Shown: positions 48,367-58,400, counted from the stretch's first letter. The stretch: DNA of 64,000 bases from Listeria grayi DSM 20601 (GCF_000148995.1 NZ_GL538353.1:868001-932000); one strand, 5' to 3'. The notes: a model not told the origin generated them from the letters alone. Program-made: numbers and translations.

Positions 48367-50511
48367 TTCAATATGAAGGCTTTTTGTCATTTCTCCGGCG
48401 TACGTCAAAAACAGTCGCTGCATTCCCCGCGAGATCGCCGTATAGAGGATGCGGTTATCTCTAGCGGTATTATAATTATCCGCAGAAATATCGTACACAA
48501 GCACATTGGAAAACTCCAGCCCTTTCGAGACACTGATCGGCAAAACGCTGACCTGTGCATCACTGGCAAATAAGGCAGCGATTTTGTCCGCTTCTGCGCT
48601 TGTCTTTGTAATGATCGTTAGCAGTTCGTGTTGTAGTTCTTCCAACAGCTTGCCTACCAATGGGATCAGTTCTCGCGGGTCTTCGATTTTAAAAACTTGC
48701 GGCGGGTGTCCTGCTGGGCGGACGGGAACAATGGTCAGCCTTTTAGTGGAGGCAGCTAACTGACCGAAGAGTTCAGTGATGACGCCGCTGGAACGGTAGC
48801 TGTTTAACAGATCGTATCGCGCGATGGATGTATTTCGAGTAGAAAAACAGCAGGTGATCTCAGCAAACGAGATCGCTGTGTTGAAGATCGCCTGATTTTC
48901 ATCGCCGACCATGGTAAAATCGCTGTTGGGAAATAGTTCAGCTAGTAAGCAGATCTGCGCTGGCGTGTAATCTTGAACCTCATCGATCAATAGAAAGCGA
49001 ATCGCGGGTGTATGGCTTTTTTCGATCAGAAAATGACGGATAGCAAGCAAAGCGGTCGCTTCATCCACTGTGAAAGTGGCAGGATCCTGCCATTGATAGG
49101 GCTGCTTTTGATAGGTGGAATATAGATGTTCCAATATTTTTGCGCTGTTGAGCCATTTATTTTCCTGAATGGCTTTGGTCACTTTACGATAGCGCCTTGC
49201 CAATAAGAGTTGCGTATAATTTAAAACACTTTTTTCATCGTCTGCGGTGATCAATTTCCCAAAGTATTTCTGCTGTTGATCTTCTGTTAAGGATAAGAAT
49301 AAATCTTGAGCGGCAGCGCTTTTTGCTTCGGTGCGAAGGCGCTTTTTCCAATGATCTAGTAGTGCTTCTTTGACGGCTTGTACTTTTTTCAGCGGTGCTG
49401 CTGGGGCGTTTGCATAGATTGCGGCTATTCTCTCTTTAGAAATAATGACCTTACCATTTTGAGTGATGCTACGAATAAAGGAATCGTTCAGCGGCAGCTC
49501 GTCAACTTGTTTGATGTGATCGATAAAAGCTTTGCTGCGTAGGACTACTGCTTGTGCATCAACGGTTTCTTTGCTGATCCTGGCGAAATACTGTGGTTCT
49601 GTTTCGAGTGGATCAGTTAGCTGACGCTGAATGAGCTCCCGGAATGTAAGGTTAGTAGGATTCTTTTCACCTAGAGCAGGTAAAACATTGGAAATATAAG
49701 TAACAAAGTTAGTGTTGGGCGATAAAATCAACATATTGTCTACAGTGATTTCTTGTCGCAGTGAATAAAGCAGATAGGCGATGCGCTGCATGATCGTCGA
49801 TGTTTTCCCACTTCCCGCGACACCATTTACCAAAATGATATGATTTTTCTGGTCGCGGATAATACGATTCTGTTCTTGCTGGATGGTAGAAGTAATGTCT
49901 TTCATTTGAGTAGTGGCGTTATGTTCGAGCGCTTCCAGCAATACATCGTCTTGGATCGCGATCGAGGTATCAAAAAATTTGAGCAACTTGTCTTTTGCAA
50001 TGATAAACTGTCTTCTATTGTTGATGGCAACTTGGATCTTCCGCTGCTGGACGCTGTAATAGGAATTTCCAAGAGCGTTATTATAAAATAATTCCGCGAT
50101 TGGGGAGCGCCAATCGTAAATCAAGTTATCGCCGGCATCATTTGCGAAATTATGGATACCGATGTAGAAGTCTTCCGGCGCTTCCGCATCTAAAAAGTCA
50201 ACATTGATTTTACCGAAATAAGGTGATTGTAATAGACGTTTGATCTTTTGAAGAAGGGTATCGGCAGTTTTGACTTTAATATTCAGCTGATCGATTTCTT
50301 TATTCTTGGATTCGATCGCCGCCAGTGATTCCATTGTATCGAACATATTATCGAAATTCATACTGGTATCTTCTGCCATCGATTTTATTGATGAGATGCC
50401 TTCCTCTTTTGCTGTTTTGAGTAGTGCAGTTAATTCCTCCTCTTGGTGTAGCAACTTTGCGTAGACTTCTTGGAGATAACGCACCTCTTTTTCGGTTTCT
50501 TTATCGCTCAT
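48364..50511 (-). CDS. helD: HelD-like RNA polymerase recycling ATPase, UvrD/Rep superfamily
   Basis: A 715-residue superfamily 1 motor. I start it at the ATG encoding MSDKETEK (50511), 8 bases from AAAGGAG; an ATG at 50517 is too close to that site. An N-terminal coiled coil (about 5-90) is followed by Walker A GVAGSGKTS (about 232-240), Walker B LLIDEVQDYTPAQ (about 535), and the late motif VLVYDISADNYNTA...LYTAISRGMQ. In Bacillus HelD enters stalled RNA polymerase through its coiled coil and releases it from DNA; some relatives protect from rifampicin. That role here is inferred from family. Confidence 0.88.
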   Translation of the reverse strand: MSDKETEKEVRYLQEVYAKLLHQEEELTALLKTAKEEGISSIKSMAEDTSMNFDNMFDTMESLAAIESKNKEIDQLNIKVKTADTLLQKIKRLLQSPYFGKINVDFLDAEAPEDFYIGIHNFANDAGDNLIYDWRSPIAELFYNNALGNSYYSVQQRKIQVAINNRRQFIIAKDKLLKFFDTSIAIQDDVLLEALEHNATTQMKDITSTIQQEQNRIIRDQKNHIILVNGVAGSGKTSTIMQRIAYLLYSLRQEITVDNMLILSPNTNFVTYISNVLPALGEKNPTNLTFRELIQRQLTDPLETEPQYFARISKETVDAQAVVLRSKAFIDHIKQVDELPLNDSFIRSITQNGKVIISKERIAAIYANAPAAPLKKVQAVKEALLDHWKKRLRTEAKSAAAQDLFLSLTEDQQQKYFGKLITADDEKSVLNYTQLLLARRYRKVTKAIQENKWLNSAKILEHLYSTYQKQPYQWQDPATFTVDEATALLAIRHFLIEKSHTPAIRFLLIDEVQDYTPAQICLLAELFPNSDFTMVGDENQAIFNTAISFAEITCCFSTRNTSIARYDLLNSYRSSGVITELFGQLAASTKRLTIVPVRPAGHPPQVFKIEDPRELIPLVGKLLEELQHELLTIITKTSAEADKIAALFASDAQVSVLPISVSKGLEFSNVLVYDISADNYNTARDNRILYTAISRGMQRLFLTYAGEMTKSLHIE

Positions 50512-50548
50512 ACACATTCTCCTTTATAAAAAAGTAGACTAACCAATC

Positions 50549-50577
50549 ATTATAAGTCATAGGAGGAATCATTACAA
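50549..50577 (-). promoter_or_regulatory. helD promoter
   Basis: On the minus strand TTGTAA (50572-50577), 17 bp, TATAAT (50549-50554), a strong sigma-A match. Confidence 0.7.
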
Positions 50578-50703
50578 GCGAGTAAATAGAGAGAAATCAT
50601 TTTTTTCTAATGAGGTTAGGTCGTATTCCGATTCTTTCTTACTAAAAATATGGTAGAATAGAAGAAAATACATGGTTTTATATATAGGGAAGGATGAGGA
50701 ATA

Positions 50704-51579
50704 ATGTCCACTAACCAACTTCAATTGGTGATTATTACAGGGATGTCTGGAGCTGGTAAAACAGTAGCGATGCAGTCACTAGAGGATGTAGGGTTTTTTT
50801 GTGTAGACAACTTGCCGCCAACGTTACTGCCTACCTTTTGGGAACTGATGAAAGAATCCGGTAAGACGGATAAAATCGCGATTGTAATGGATCTACGTGG
50901 ACGGGAGTTCTTCGATTCGATTGAAAAGGCGCTAGATGATTTAGATAATACGAGCTTTATTACGACGAAAGTGCTTTTCTTGGAGGCGGATGACCAAGTA
51001 CTGGTGTCCCGTTATAAAGAAACAAGAAGGCATCATCCGCTGGAGCCAAACGGTTCGATTTTAGAAGGGATCCAAGCGGAACGAGCGTTGCTACAAGATC
51101 TCAAGGGGCGCGCGCAACTCCTTATCAACACATCGAATATGACGCCGCGTGAACTGCGTGAGCGGATCAACCAAGAATTCAAGGCGGAAAGCAAAGATAT
51201 TTTTAATGTTCAAGTGACTTCGTTCGGCTTTAAATATGGTTTGCCGATCGATGCCGATCTGGTGTTTGATGTTCGTTTTTTACCGAATCCGCATTGGGTC
51301 GATAACCTACGGCCGCTAACAGGGCTGGATGAAGAGGTCAATGATTATGTAATGAAATGGCCGGAAACGCAGACGTATTTGGATAAACTGCTCGATATGC
51401 TCTGGTTTTCACTTCCTTATTACAAACGGGAGGGCAAGACGCAGCTCAGCATTGCGATCGGTTGTACTGGCGGTCAGCATCGTTCAGTCGCCTTGTCGGC
51501 GTTTGTAGGAAAAGCGATCGGTCAAAAATATGATGTTACTATTTCGCATAGAGATATGAAGCGGAGAAAGGGAAATTAA
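50704..51579 (+). CDS. rapZ: RNase adapter protein RapZ / nucleotide-binding YvcJ
   Basis: A 291-residue P-loop protein. Walker A is [10 protein letters not shown] (about 12-21) and the C-terminal domain has [10 protein letters not shown]. YvcJ binds and hydrolyses GTP in Bacillus; the enteric relative RapZ guides RNase E in amino-sugar control, a role not shown in Firmicutes. GAAGGATGAGG precedes the ATG. yvcK begins 1 bp after its stop, and rapZ-yvcK-whiA form the conserved operon. Confidence 0.95.
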   Translation: MSTNQLQLVIITGMSGAGKTVAMQSLEDVGFFCVDNLPPTLLPTFWELMKESGKTDKIAIVMDLRGREFFDSIEKALDDLDNTSFITTKVLFLEADDQVLVSRYKETRRHHPLEPNGSILEGIQAERALLQDLKGRAQLLINTSNMTPRELRERINQEFKAESKDIFNVQVTSFGFKYGLPIDADLVFDVRFLPNPHWVDNLRPLTGLDEEVNDYVMKWPETQTYLDKLLDMLWFSLPYYKREGKTQLSIAIGCTGGQHRSVALSAFVGKAIGQKYDVTISHRDMKRRKGN

Positions 51580-51580
51580 G

Positions 51581-52540
51581 ATGGATAGAGAAACGCTACC
51601 GAAAGTGGTCGTTATCGGAGGCGGAACAGGGCTTCCGGTCATACTTAAAGGTTTGAAAAAAGAAAAGGTAAACATCACTGCGATCGTAACCGTTGCAGAT
51701 GATGGCGGAAGTTCTGGCATGATCCGCAAACAGATGAATGTATTGCCACCGGGCGATATCCGTAATGTAATGCTTGCGCTCTCCAACGTGGATCAGCGTG
51801 TCGTCGATCTCTTTCAATATCGGTTTGAAGTCGAAGGAGAGCTGTCCGGACATGTTATCGGAAATTTGATCTTAACTGCCTTGTCGCAGCTGAATGATAG
51901 TTACGTCGATGCGATCCAAGTGCTTTCAAAAGTGTTGAAGATTCGCGGTCAGGTGATTCCGGCAACAGATGAACCACTTGTGCTACATGCCGAGATGCAA
52001 GACGGCAGTTTTATCAACGGCGAGTCATTGATCCCGCTGCAAGGTCAGCCGATCAAGCGAGTATTCATTGATCCTGTTGATGTAAAGCCACTGGATACAG
52101 CAGTGCAAGCAATTGCCGAAGCTGATTTGATTGTAATTGGGCCTGGTAGCTTGTATACTAGTATCCTCCCCAATTTATTGGTAAAAGATATTGCTGCGGA
52201 ACTTATCCGAACAGAAGCTCCCGTAGTTTATATTTCAAATATTCTTACGCAGATCGGTGAAACAGATAATTTCAGCGATCTGGATCATATTCGCGTTATC
52301 CATGATCACGTTGGAGAACCGATCATCAACCATACGCTCATCAATACAGCAGAAGTACCACGCGAATTAATGTTTCCGGAAGATGTCCGGCAAGTCGCGC
52401 ATGATACAGAGCAGATCGGTAAGCTAGGCATCCATGCACTGACGGATGATTTTCTTTCTACAGAAGAAGGGTTAGTACGCCACGATGCTAAGAAGGTAGC
52501 TGCGGTATTAATGAAGTTATTGGCGCAAAATAATAATTAA
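51581..52540 (+). CDS. yvcK: Gluconeogenesis factor YvcK/GlmR
   Basis: A 319-residue CofD-like protein. [16 protein letters not shown] (about 9-24) and [16 protein letters not shown] (about 34-49) form the nucleotide-sugar site, with [15 protein letters not shown] later. In Bacillus and Listeria YvcK binds UDP-GlcNAc and directs carbon into cell-wall precursors, and in Listeria it is needed for wall stress tolerance. It is encoded between rapZ and whiA, with tight spacing on both sides. Confidence 0.95.
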   Translation: MDRETLPKVVVIGGGTGLPVILKGLKKEKVNITAIVTVADDGGSSGMIRKQMNVLPPGDIRNVMLALSNVDQRVVDLFQYRFEVEGELSGHVIGNLILTALSQLNDSYVDAIQVLSKVLKIRGQVIPATDEPLVLHAEMQDGSFINGESLIPLQGQPIKRVFIDPVDVKPLDTAVQAIAEADLIVIGPGSLYTSILPNLLVKDIAAELIRTEAPVVYISNILTQIGETDNFSDLDHIRVIHDHVGEPIINHTLINTAEVPRELMFPEDVRQVAHDTEQIGKLGIHALTDDFLSTEEGLVRHDAKKVAAVLMKLLAQNNN

Positions 52541-52553
52541 AGGAGTGAGAGGC

Positions 52554-53525
52554 GTGTCGTTTGCATCAGAAACTAAAAAAGAATTGACACAATTGGAAAT
52601 CAATAACCATGATGCAAAATTAGAGCTGGCCGCGTTTATTCGGATGAATGGCGCCTTATCCTTTTCCAATCAGACATTTGTTTTGGACATCCAAACAGAG
52701 AATGCTGCGATTGCTAGAAGGATGTACCGGCTTTTAAAAGACCTCTATGAAATCCCAATTGAATTATTAGTTCGTAAAAAAATGAAGTTAAAGAAAAATA
52801 ATGTTTACATTGTTCGATTTAAGACCCGCACTCGTGCCATCTTGGAAGATCTCCACATTTTACAGGATGATTTTTCTGTTACGAAATCGATCGATGCTGA
52901 TTTCGTCAAAAAACGGGGCGACAAGCGAGCATACTTACGCGGTGCTTTCCTAGCAAGCGGTTCGATCAATAACCCGGATACTTCTTCGTATCATTTAGAG
53001 ATTTTCTCTGTATATGAAGAACACAATGAAGCGATCTGTAAGCTGATGAATAGTTTCGAGCTCCATGCCCGGACACTTGAACGGAAAAACGGTTTTATCA
53101 CGTATTTGAAAGAAGCCGAAAAAATCACGGAGTTTCTAAGCGTGATCGGAGCTACAACGGCGCTACTTCATTTTGAAGATGTCAGGATCATGCGTGACAT
53201 GCGTAATTCCGTCAATCGTCTGGTAAACTGTGAAACAGCCAATTTGAATAAAACGATCAATGCGGCGGTAAGACAGATCGACAATATTAAATTCATCCAG
53301 CAAGAAGTAGGCTTGGAAGCTTTGCCGGATAAATTGAAAGAAATCGCAGAACTCAGGATCGCCCACGAAGATGTTTCACTCAAAGAACTGGGCGAGATGA
53401 TGACTTCCGGACAAGTAAGTAAATCGGGGGTCAATCACCGGCTGCGGAAACTGGATACCATCGCAGAACGGCTTAGAAATGGAGAATCACCTTCAGGACT
53501 GGGACTCAAAGTCAAACAATTATAA
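52554..53525 (+). CDS. whiA: DNA-binding protein WhiA
   Basis: A 323-residue protein with an N-terminal LAGLIDADG-like homing-endonuclease fold lacking nuclease residues and a C-terminal helix-turn-helix ([26 protein letters not shown]). I start it at GTG 52554, 8 bases after AAAGGAG; a GTG at 52545 is part of that site. In Firmicutes WhiA affects cell division and chromosome segregation. The length equals the Listeria norm. Confidence 0.95.
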   Translation: MSFASETKKELTQLEINNHDAKLELAAFIRMNGALSFSNQTFVLDIQTENAAIARRMYRLLKDLYEIPIELLVRKKMKLKKNNVYIVRFKTRTRAILEDLHILQDDFSVTKSIDADFVKKRGDKRAYLRGAFLASGSINNPDTSSYHLEIFSVYEEHNEAICKLMNSFELHARTLERKNGFITYLKEAEKITEFLSVIGATTALLHFEDVRIMRDMRNSVNRLVNCETANLNKTINAAVRQIDNIKFIQQEVGLEALPDKLKEIAELRIAHEDVSLKELGEMMTSGQVSKSGVNHRLRKLDTIAERLRNGESPSGLGLKVKQL

Positions 53526-53545
53526 ATGTAAAGGAAGCGGTAAAC

Positions 53546-54559
53546 GTGTCAAAATTGTTTTCAGAATATAAGATGAAAGACGTTACTTTGAAAAATAGAT
53601 TGGTGATGTCACCAATGTGCATGTATTCGGTGGAGAAGAAAGATGGAATCGCGACAGATTTCCATTTAGCGCATTATGCTTCCAGAGCAGTTGGCGGCAC
53701 TGGCTTGATCTTACTTGAAGCAACAGCTGTCCAAGCAGTCGGCAGAATCTCGTACCAAGATCTAGGGATTTGGAATGATGAACAGATTCCGGCATTGAAA
53801 CGCATCGTAGACAGTGTTCACAGCTATGACGCGAAAGTCGGTATCCAATTAGCACATGCCGGCCGAAAAGCAGAATTAGATGAAGAGATCGTTGCGCCTT
53901 CTGCGATTGCTTTCAGTGATGACTACAAAAAGCCAAAAGAATTGACGAAAGATGAGATCGCAGAGATCGTATCGGACTTCAAACGTGCAGCTTTCCGTGC
54001 AAAAGAAGCAGGCTTTGATGTGATCGAATTACATGCAGCACATGGTTACTTAGTGCATCAATTCTTATCCCCGCTTTCTAACCGGCGCGAAGATACTTAC
54101 GGCGGTCCGGCAGGCAATCGCTATCGCATCCTCGGCGAGATCATTCGTGCGATTCGCGAAGTTTGGGATGGACCACTGCTTGTCCGCATTTCCGCTACGG
54201 ATTATGTTCATGGAGGTTTGACATTAGAAGATCATGTTCCTTTCGCGAAATGGATGAAAGCAGATGGCGTGCAATTGATCGACGTAAGTACAGGCGGAAA
54301 CGTTCCTGTCCGTCCAAATGTTTACCCAGGATATCAAACCCGCTATGCGGATGATCTGCGTCAAAAAGCAGGCATCGCGACCGGTGCGCTTGGAATGATC
54401 ACGACTGGTGCGCAAGCAGAAGAGATTCTCGGTAATGAACGCGCCGACTTGATCGTCATTGGCCGTGAATTATTACGCGATCCATACTTTGCCCGCACAG
54501 CAGCACTTGAATTAGGCGAAGAGATCACACCGCCTAAGCAATATGAACGCGGTTGGTAA
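53546..54559 (+). CDS. namA: NADPH dehydrogenase, Old Yellow Enzyme family
   Basis: A 337-residue FMN ene-reductase of the YqjM type. The N-terminal MSPMCMYS carries the Cys that tunes the flavin, [15 protein letters not shown] and [21 protein letters not shown] line the active site, and [13 protein letters not shown] lies at the phosphate loop. It probably reduces electrophilic alkenes or quinones during stress. The start is GTG. It follows whiA by 20 bp, as in Listeria, and ends with a strong terminator. Confidence 0.94.
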   Translation: MSKLFSEYKMKDVTLKNRLVMSPMCMYSVEKKDGIATDFHLAHYASRAVGGTGLILLEATAVQAVGRISYQDLGIWNDEQIPALKRIVDSVHSYDAKVGIQLAHAGRKAELDEEIVAPSAIAFSDDYKKPKELTKDEIAEIVSDFKRAAFRAKEAGFDVIELHAAHGYLVHQFLSPLSNRREDTYGGPAGNRYRILGEIIRAIREVWDGPLLVRISATDYVHGGLTLEDHVPFAKWMKADGVQLIDVSTGGNVPVRPNVYPGYQTRYADDLRQKAGIATGALGMITTGAQAEEILGNERADLIVIGRELLRDPYFARTAALELGEEITPPKQYERGW

Positions 54560-54572
54560 TAAATAGACATCA

Positions 54573-54604
54573 ACAGAGCCATTTTCTTGGCTCTGTTTTT
54601 TTTA
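54573..54604 (+). terminator. Terminator after namA
   Basis: ACAGAGCCA / TGGCTCTGT with a 6-nt loop and eight T. Confidence 0.93.
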
Positions 54605-54667
54605 GGGAAAAGCTGACATCCAGTTGTCAGAGTTAATCTGCTACACTGTTTTCAAGGAGGCGGAGAA

Positions 54668-55069
54668 ATGAACAGTAAACCAGTAATTTTAGAAGATCAA
54701 ATGGTCCTCGGTAGCAAAAAACGAATGGACAACCAAGAGGCAGGTGAAGCGATCGGCAAGATGTGGGAGGCATTTTTAAAAGAAAATAAGCCTTTGCCAT
54801 ATTATTCGATTTATACAAATTACGAGAGTGATCACACCGGGAAATATGACTATTATCTGGCAGTTAAAGTAGATACACTAGAAAAAGCGAATTTCACGAT
54901 CCCGGCCGGCAATTATTTAAAGATACCTGTCGTTCCCAACAACGTGGAAGGCGTCGTTAAAACTTGGCAGGAAATCTGGGCGCAAGATGATACGTTGCCA
55001 CGGACATATCAAGCAGATTTTGAAAAATATGAAGCAAACGGCGAGATCGCGATCTATTTATCTATCTAA
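54668..55069 (+). CDS. GyrI-like effector-binding domain protein
   Basis: A 133-residue single-domain protein of the SOUL/GyrI-like or AraC effector-binding fold. It has the typical pattern of a two-part beta-alpha repeat: EAIGKMWEAFLKE, YYSIYTNYESDHTGKYDYYLAV, FTIPAGNYLKIPV and IWAQDDTLPRTYQADFEKYE near the end. No DNA-binding domain is attached. Such stand-alone domains bind small hydrophobic or cationic compounds, and some hydrolyse them. CAAGGAGG precedes the ATG. The ligand is unknown. Confidence 0.8.
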   Translation: MNSKPVILEDQMVLGSKKRMDNQEAGEAIGKMWEAFLKENKPLPYYSIYTNYESDHTGKYDYYLAVKVDTLEKANFTIPAGNYLKIPVVPNNVEGVVKTWQEIWAQDDTLPRTYQADFEKYEANGEIAIYLSI

Positions 55070-55156
55070 AAAAGCTTAGTTGTTATCCTCATACCGGAAG
55101 CGTATACTAGAATCATAGCGTTTTAAAAAGAATTTAGTGAAATAAGGTGACGTTTC

Positions 55157-55750
55157 TTGTATAAAAAAATTTGGCTGTTCGCTTTTTCCTTCGTATTATT
55201 GGTCAGTGGCCTGTATCCAATCCAAAGTACAGCAGCATCCATTGGCTTCCAAAAAGAAGGACAATTATTATCTAAGAAACTCAGTGCTGTCGTAATAAAA
55301 GATATCGCTTTCGATTGGACGAAGCCTTCTGGCGGAGCGTATCCTGATTTGAAAGCCAATAATAAAGTCGCGATCTATGTTTCGATGGCAGCTCAGCGAG
55401 TGAAGATCATGCAGGATGATAAAGTGATCTATACGATGGTGACTTCTTCCGGTGTAGACGGTTCAAAGGCGACAAGCACTCCAAGAGGCCATTACAAAAT
55501 CGAGAATGAGCGCGGTAAATGGTTCTATTCCCCCAAATATCAAGAAGGCGCCAAATATTGGACATCCTGGAAAAATCATGGCGAGTTCCTGTTCCACAGC
55601 GTTCCCATGGATGCTAGCGGAAACGTGAAAGTAAAAGAAGCCATGAAATTAGGAAAAGAAGCCTCGCACGGCTGTTTTCGACTGACGATCCCCGATGCCA
55701 AATGGATAAATGAACACATTCCAGTTGGAACAGATGTTTATATAAGGTAG
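55157..55750 (+). CDS. L,D-transpeptidase (YkuD domain), secreted
   Basis: A 197-residue protein starting at TTG, 8 bases after AAGGTGA. A signal peptide covers about residues 1-27 (KKIWLFAFSFVLLVSGLYP, cleavage near STAAS). The YkuD domain is at about 72-196: IYVSMAAQRVKIMQDDKVIY, LFHSVPMD (His) and the catalytic SHGCFRLTIPDAKWI. It makes 3-3 peptidoglycan crosslinks or attaches proteins outside the membrane. No peptidoglycan-binding LysM domain is present. A long hairpin terminator follows. Confidence 0.9.
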   Translation: MYKKIWLFAFSFVLLVSGLYPIQSTAASIGFQKEGQLLSKKLSAVVIKDIAFDWTKPSGGAYPDLKANNKVAIYVSMAAQRVKIMQDDKVIYTMVTSSGVDGSKATSTPRGHYKIENERGKWFYSPKYQEGAKYWTSWKNHGEFLFHSVPMDASGNVKVKEAMKLGKEASHGCFRLTIPDAKWINEHIPVGTDVYIR

Positions 55751-55768
55751 ATATAAGTTGAAAAAAGT

Positions 55769-55824
55769 AGGGATTGCTTGGATGCTATTTTTAAAAATGG
55801 CGTTTTCAAACAATCCCTTTTTGC
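55769..55824 (+). terminator. Long hairpin terminator after the L,D-transpeptidase gene
   Basis: AGGGATTGCTTG / CAAACAATCCCT with one mismatch encloses an inner GCTATTTTT / AAAAATGGC stem. TTTTT follows. Confidence 0.75.
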
Positions 55825-56493
55825 CGTAATCTTTAATTTAAGGTGAAGAACGGCATTAAGTACATAGAAACATAGACGCAAATATAAAGAGTTAGAATTG
55901 AAATAGAGTACATTTTCCCCCAATAGCAGCGTTTTATACAATCAAGACCAATGTAACCGGAAAAAGTGCGAAGCCATCATCATGCACGATAATTTGAAAA
56001 GGCTTTTCGATAATAACAATCACGTTACCTTATTACAATATCCGAACTATATTGCAAAAGAGGTCAAACCGGGAGCAGACTTGGATGGATAATCATCAAG
56101 TAGAAAGAATAATATGAATAAACATACACTGATAAAATGGGGAAATTTGCTATCTACATAATATGACATCAATATTAGGATGAATAAGCTCCAAAATAAG
56201 AAGATTATGTGTCTTTTTTTAAAAATTATGCATAAATGAAAATATCTGAACCTCATTATGTGATCAATATTTAAGAGATCTTAAAAACCAACCTAAAACG
56301 AGTGTGTCAATACCTATTCAAGATGAAAAACCAACTTTCTAGGATGGATTTATTATACATATGGGAAGTATGCTAACATTAATAAAAAGTCTTGTTTTAC
56401 TATTTACTTTGCTCACAAGCATATCCAGATCCTACAACTCGGCAATAGTAAGGTGAATCTAGAAGAAAGTATTATTTCAAAAAGGGGCAGCGA
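55825..56493. other. AT-rich region with decayed coding fragments, no intact gene
   Basis: About 670 bases. Open stretches without a start or ribosome site read like broken genes: 55907-56092 on the plus strand (ending NYIAKEVKPGADLDG) and a 31-codon run ending near 56342 (with YLRDLKNQPKTSVSIPIQ). I cannot assign either to a family. No promoter or RNA structure stands out. The base composition is clearly more AT-rich than the flanking backbone, which suggests foreign or decaying DNA. Confidence 0.45.
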
Positions 56494-56655
56494 GTGCGAG
56501 TAGTATTAAGATACGACTCCAAAAATAATTATCATTTAATTAATGAAGGAACGTCTATTTTTATAAAACCTAAGAAAAATGCTAATAGTATGCTTGCTAA
56601 TATGTATCAACAAATTTCTACCAATAAACGGTATTTCCCAAATGAAATCAAATAA
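56494..56655 (+). CDS. Small hypothetical protein, 53 residues
   Basis: A GTG-started frame of 53 codons, with AAAGGGG six bases upstream. The product is basic (RVVLRYDSKNNYHLINEGTS, then IFIKPKKNANSMLANM, ending FPNEIK). No signal peptide, membrane segment or known domain is visible. Its stop overlaps the ribosome site of the next gene (TAAGGAG), a layout typical of co-translated genes. It could instead be the tail of a decayed gene, as the frame opens only 14 codons upstream of the GTG. Both readings remain possible. Confidence 0.45.
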   Translation: MRVVLRYDSKNNYHLINEGTSIFIKPKKNANSMLANMYQQISTNKRYFPNEIK

Positions 56656-56668
56656 GGAGTGCATGGAT

Positions 56669-57298
56669 ATGATGAAAAAAAGATTATTTACTATTTTAGT
56701 AGCTTTTATAATGGTAGGTATGTGTTTCCCGGCAAATTATGAAGCTAAAACATTGGCGCCCACTAGTAAACAACCAACAACCAAACAAGTGACATATAAT
56801 TTTAAGACGAAGAAAGTAACGGTAAAAGGTAAAGCTGAAAAAGGTGCAAGTGTAACTCTATGCTATAAAAATAAACATGTCACAAAAAAAGCTAATCGCA
56901 AGACTGGGAGTTATCGAATCCGTATTAAAATCAAAAAAAGTGATACGTTGCGTGTATATGTAAAAGAACGTGGTTTTTTTAAAAGTAAAATTAAAAAAGT
57001 ACCTGCACAACGATATTTAACAGCATCTCCCGATAAGATTATTGCTGGAGGGTCGATGGATGATAACAAAGTAACCAAAGTTAAATTAATTGGTGATGCA
57101 CCAAAAAACGCCAAGATCAATATTCGGTTTAAAGGAAAATTGCTCAAACAATTTTGGACAAAGAAAAATTCCAAGGAATATACGATATATGTAAAAATAC
57201 GACAAGCTGATTATGGAAAATATAATTTCCAAGCTTCCGCTAAAAAGAAAAATAAGAAGCGTAGTAAACTTGTAACATTGAAATTTCCGAAAATGTAA
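56669..57298 (+). CDS. Secreted, very basic Ig-like protein
   Basis: A 209-residue protein. I start it at ATG 56669, 9 bases after AAGGAG; the frame is open further upstream but without a ribosome site. A signal peptide covers about 1-26 (KKRLFTILVAFIMVGMCFP). Two beta-rich repeats follow, about 40-110 (VTVKGKAEKGASVTLCYKNK) and about 118-205 (NAKINIRFKGKLLKQFW), resembling bacterial Ig-like domains. Lys is extremely frequent and the tail is KKKNKKRSKLVTLKFPKM. No LPXTG or other anchor is seen, so it may stick to anionic wall polymers by charge. Function unknown. Strong terminator downstream. Confidence 0.72.
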   Translation: MMKKRLFTILVAFIMVGMCFPANYEAKTLAPTSKQPTTKQVTYNFKTKKVTVKGKAEKGASVTLCYKNKHVTKKANRKTGSYRIRIKIKKSDTLRVYVKERGFFKSKIKKVPAQRYLTASPDKIIAGGSMDDNKVTKVKLIGDAPKNAKINIRFKGKLLKQFWTKKNSKEYTIYVKIRQADYGKYNFQASAKKKNKKRSKLVTLKFPKM

Positions 57299-57307
57299 TT
57301 ATATAGG

Positions 57308-57341
57308 AGAGTCTAGAAATTATAATTTCTAGACTCTTTTT
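57308..57341 (+). terminator. Terminator after the Ig-like gene
   Basis: A 28-bp palindrome, GAGTCTAGAAAT-TATA-ATTTCTAGACTC, followed by TTTTT. Confidence 0.92.
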
Positions 57342-57618
57342 GTGCCGACGAACGAATGCAAGTTTTAAGTCTCTAAAAGTGCTTGATTTTGTCTGAAATT
57401 TAGTTTATATCAAAAAATCTAAATTATATTTAATAAATAAACGAAAACCTAATATATATATAGTATCTTTCTAAAATGTCACAAAAAGTTCGAAATTTGT
57501 TCGTACTTTTTAAATTTCGAATGTGCTATACTCCTAAAAGGTAAGCACTAAACTAAATAAATTTAGTATTTCTTACTAACAGCATCATAAATACATGACA
57601 ACAAGGAGATTGATTTGA
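57342..57618 (+). promoter_or_regulatory. Promoter region of the bacteriocin-like pair
   Basis: About 280 very AT-rich bases without a gene. TTCGAAATTT (57489) and AAATTTCGAA (57512) form a perfect inverted repeat with a 13-bp gap. Directly downstream lies TGC-TATACT (57524-57532), an extended -10. The repeat covers the place where a -35 would be, so an activator or repressor site is likely. The mRNA leader would be about 80 bases. Confidence 0.55.
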
Positions 57619-58086
57619 ATGAATTTTCCGAATAATTTTAAAAAAGGTATTACAATTATGATATTGGGAACGACTATATTAGGCACATCTAATGTATTGT
57701 TACCTAATAATGCGAATGCAGAAGAAGTAACGAAAGAAAACAAGATTAATCTTCCGCAAGACATCGAGATGAATGATAGTGATTTACCCCAAATGCCATT
57801 GTCAGAAGCGCTTGAATCAGGAGCTACGGAAGTTATTTTAACAGATATTGATATTCCAGAAGCAGCTTTAGAATTAAATAGTACAGTAACTAACCGCGAT
57901 TTTATGTTAAGAGGTAAAGGGAAATGGGTATATAAATATACGGCGCAACCATATAAATTTTATTTTCATACTAAAAAGAAAAAGTGGAAAATGGTTCAAG
58001 TTACTGCATTTTCAACACATGTTCAAAATGTAGTTGTCAATGGCTGGATGAATACGATTTCTGGTGGTTCGACTTATTTTAGATAA
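57619..58086 (+). CDS. Secreted pre-pro protein, possible bacteriocin
   Basis: A 155-residue protein without cysteine. Residues 1-34 form a Sec signal (FKKGITIMILGTTILG, cleavage after ANA at 34). Residues 35-96 are acidic, with repeated D/E and little Lys. Residues 99-155 are basic and aromatic: GKGKWVYKYTAQPYKFYFHT, four Lys in a row, then HVQNVVVNGWMNTISGGSTYFR at the end read from about 134. This charge split looks like a pro-region masking a cationic peptide. The W/Y/H/K pattern recalls lactococcin 972 faintly, but I cannot show homology. AAGGAG lies 10 bases before the ATG. The next gene follows by 14 bp. Confidence 0.6.
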   Translation: MNFPNNFKKGITIMILGTTILGTSNVLLPNNANAEEVTKENKINLPQDIEMNDSDLPQMPLSEALESGATEVILTDIDIPEAALELNSTVTNRDFMLRGKGKWVYKYTAQPYKFYFHTKKKKWKMVQVTAFSTHVQNVVVNGWMNTISGGSTYFR

Positions 58087-58100
58087 TAGGATGGGATAAT

Positions 58101-58400
58101 ATGTTTAAAAAAAAAGATGCAGAACTATTTTTAGAGTTAATAAAATCTTTATACAATAATCACCATGAAGATTTAGGAGCTGATTTAAAAAGTAATTTAG
58201 TTAAAGCGGCCAGTTCTATTGAGAACAAAGAAGAGTTGGGATTAATCGCTGTCAAATTATATCCTTTTATAGTCTCTGAAGCATCAGAAAAAGATAAATT
58301 CCATCCAAAAGAACTAGATGATCTAATGCAGTATGTATTAAAGAAAAAAAATAAATACGAGCGATGGTTCAACTTCAACAGGGTAGGATTATTTAGGTAA
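58101..58400 (+). CDS. Small helical protein, possible bacteriocin immunity protein
   Basis: A 99-residue cytoplasmic protein with no signal or membrane segment, predicted all-helical. The pattern DAELFLELIKSLYNN, KAASSIENKEELGLIAVKLY, FHPKELDDLMQYVLKKK resembles the four-helix layout of class II bacteriocin immunity proteins (PedB/EntA type) in length and spacing, not in clear identity. It starts 14 bp after the secreted protein with a modest AGGATGGG site and shares its transcript. Immunity is inferred from architecture and position only. Confidence 0.55.
   Translation: MFKKKDAELFLELIKSLYNNHHEDLGADLKSNLVKAASSIENKEELGLIAVKLYPFIVSEASEKDKFHPKELDDLMQYVLKKKNKYERWFNFNRVGLFR

Noticed and set aside
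55982-56092. A 36-codon reading frame beginning MHDNLKRLFD
   Set aside because: No ribosome site and the frame is open further upstream without a start, so it is more likely part of a decayed gene.
56113-56160. A 15-codon frame (MNKHTLIKWGNLLST) as a signalling peptide
   Set aside because: Weak ribosome site, no partner receptor or exporter, in a region that looks decayed.
57489-57503. CGAA...TTCG element as a LexA box before the bacteriocin-like gene
   Set aside because: The half-sites are spaced one base too short for a LexA box, and the longer TTCGAAATTT inverted repeat explains the symmetry better.
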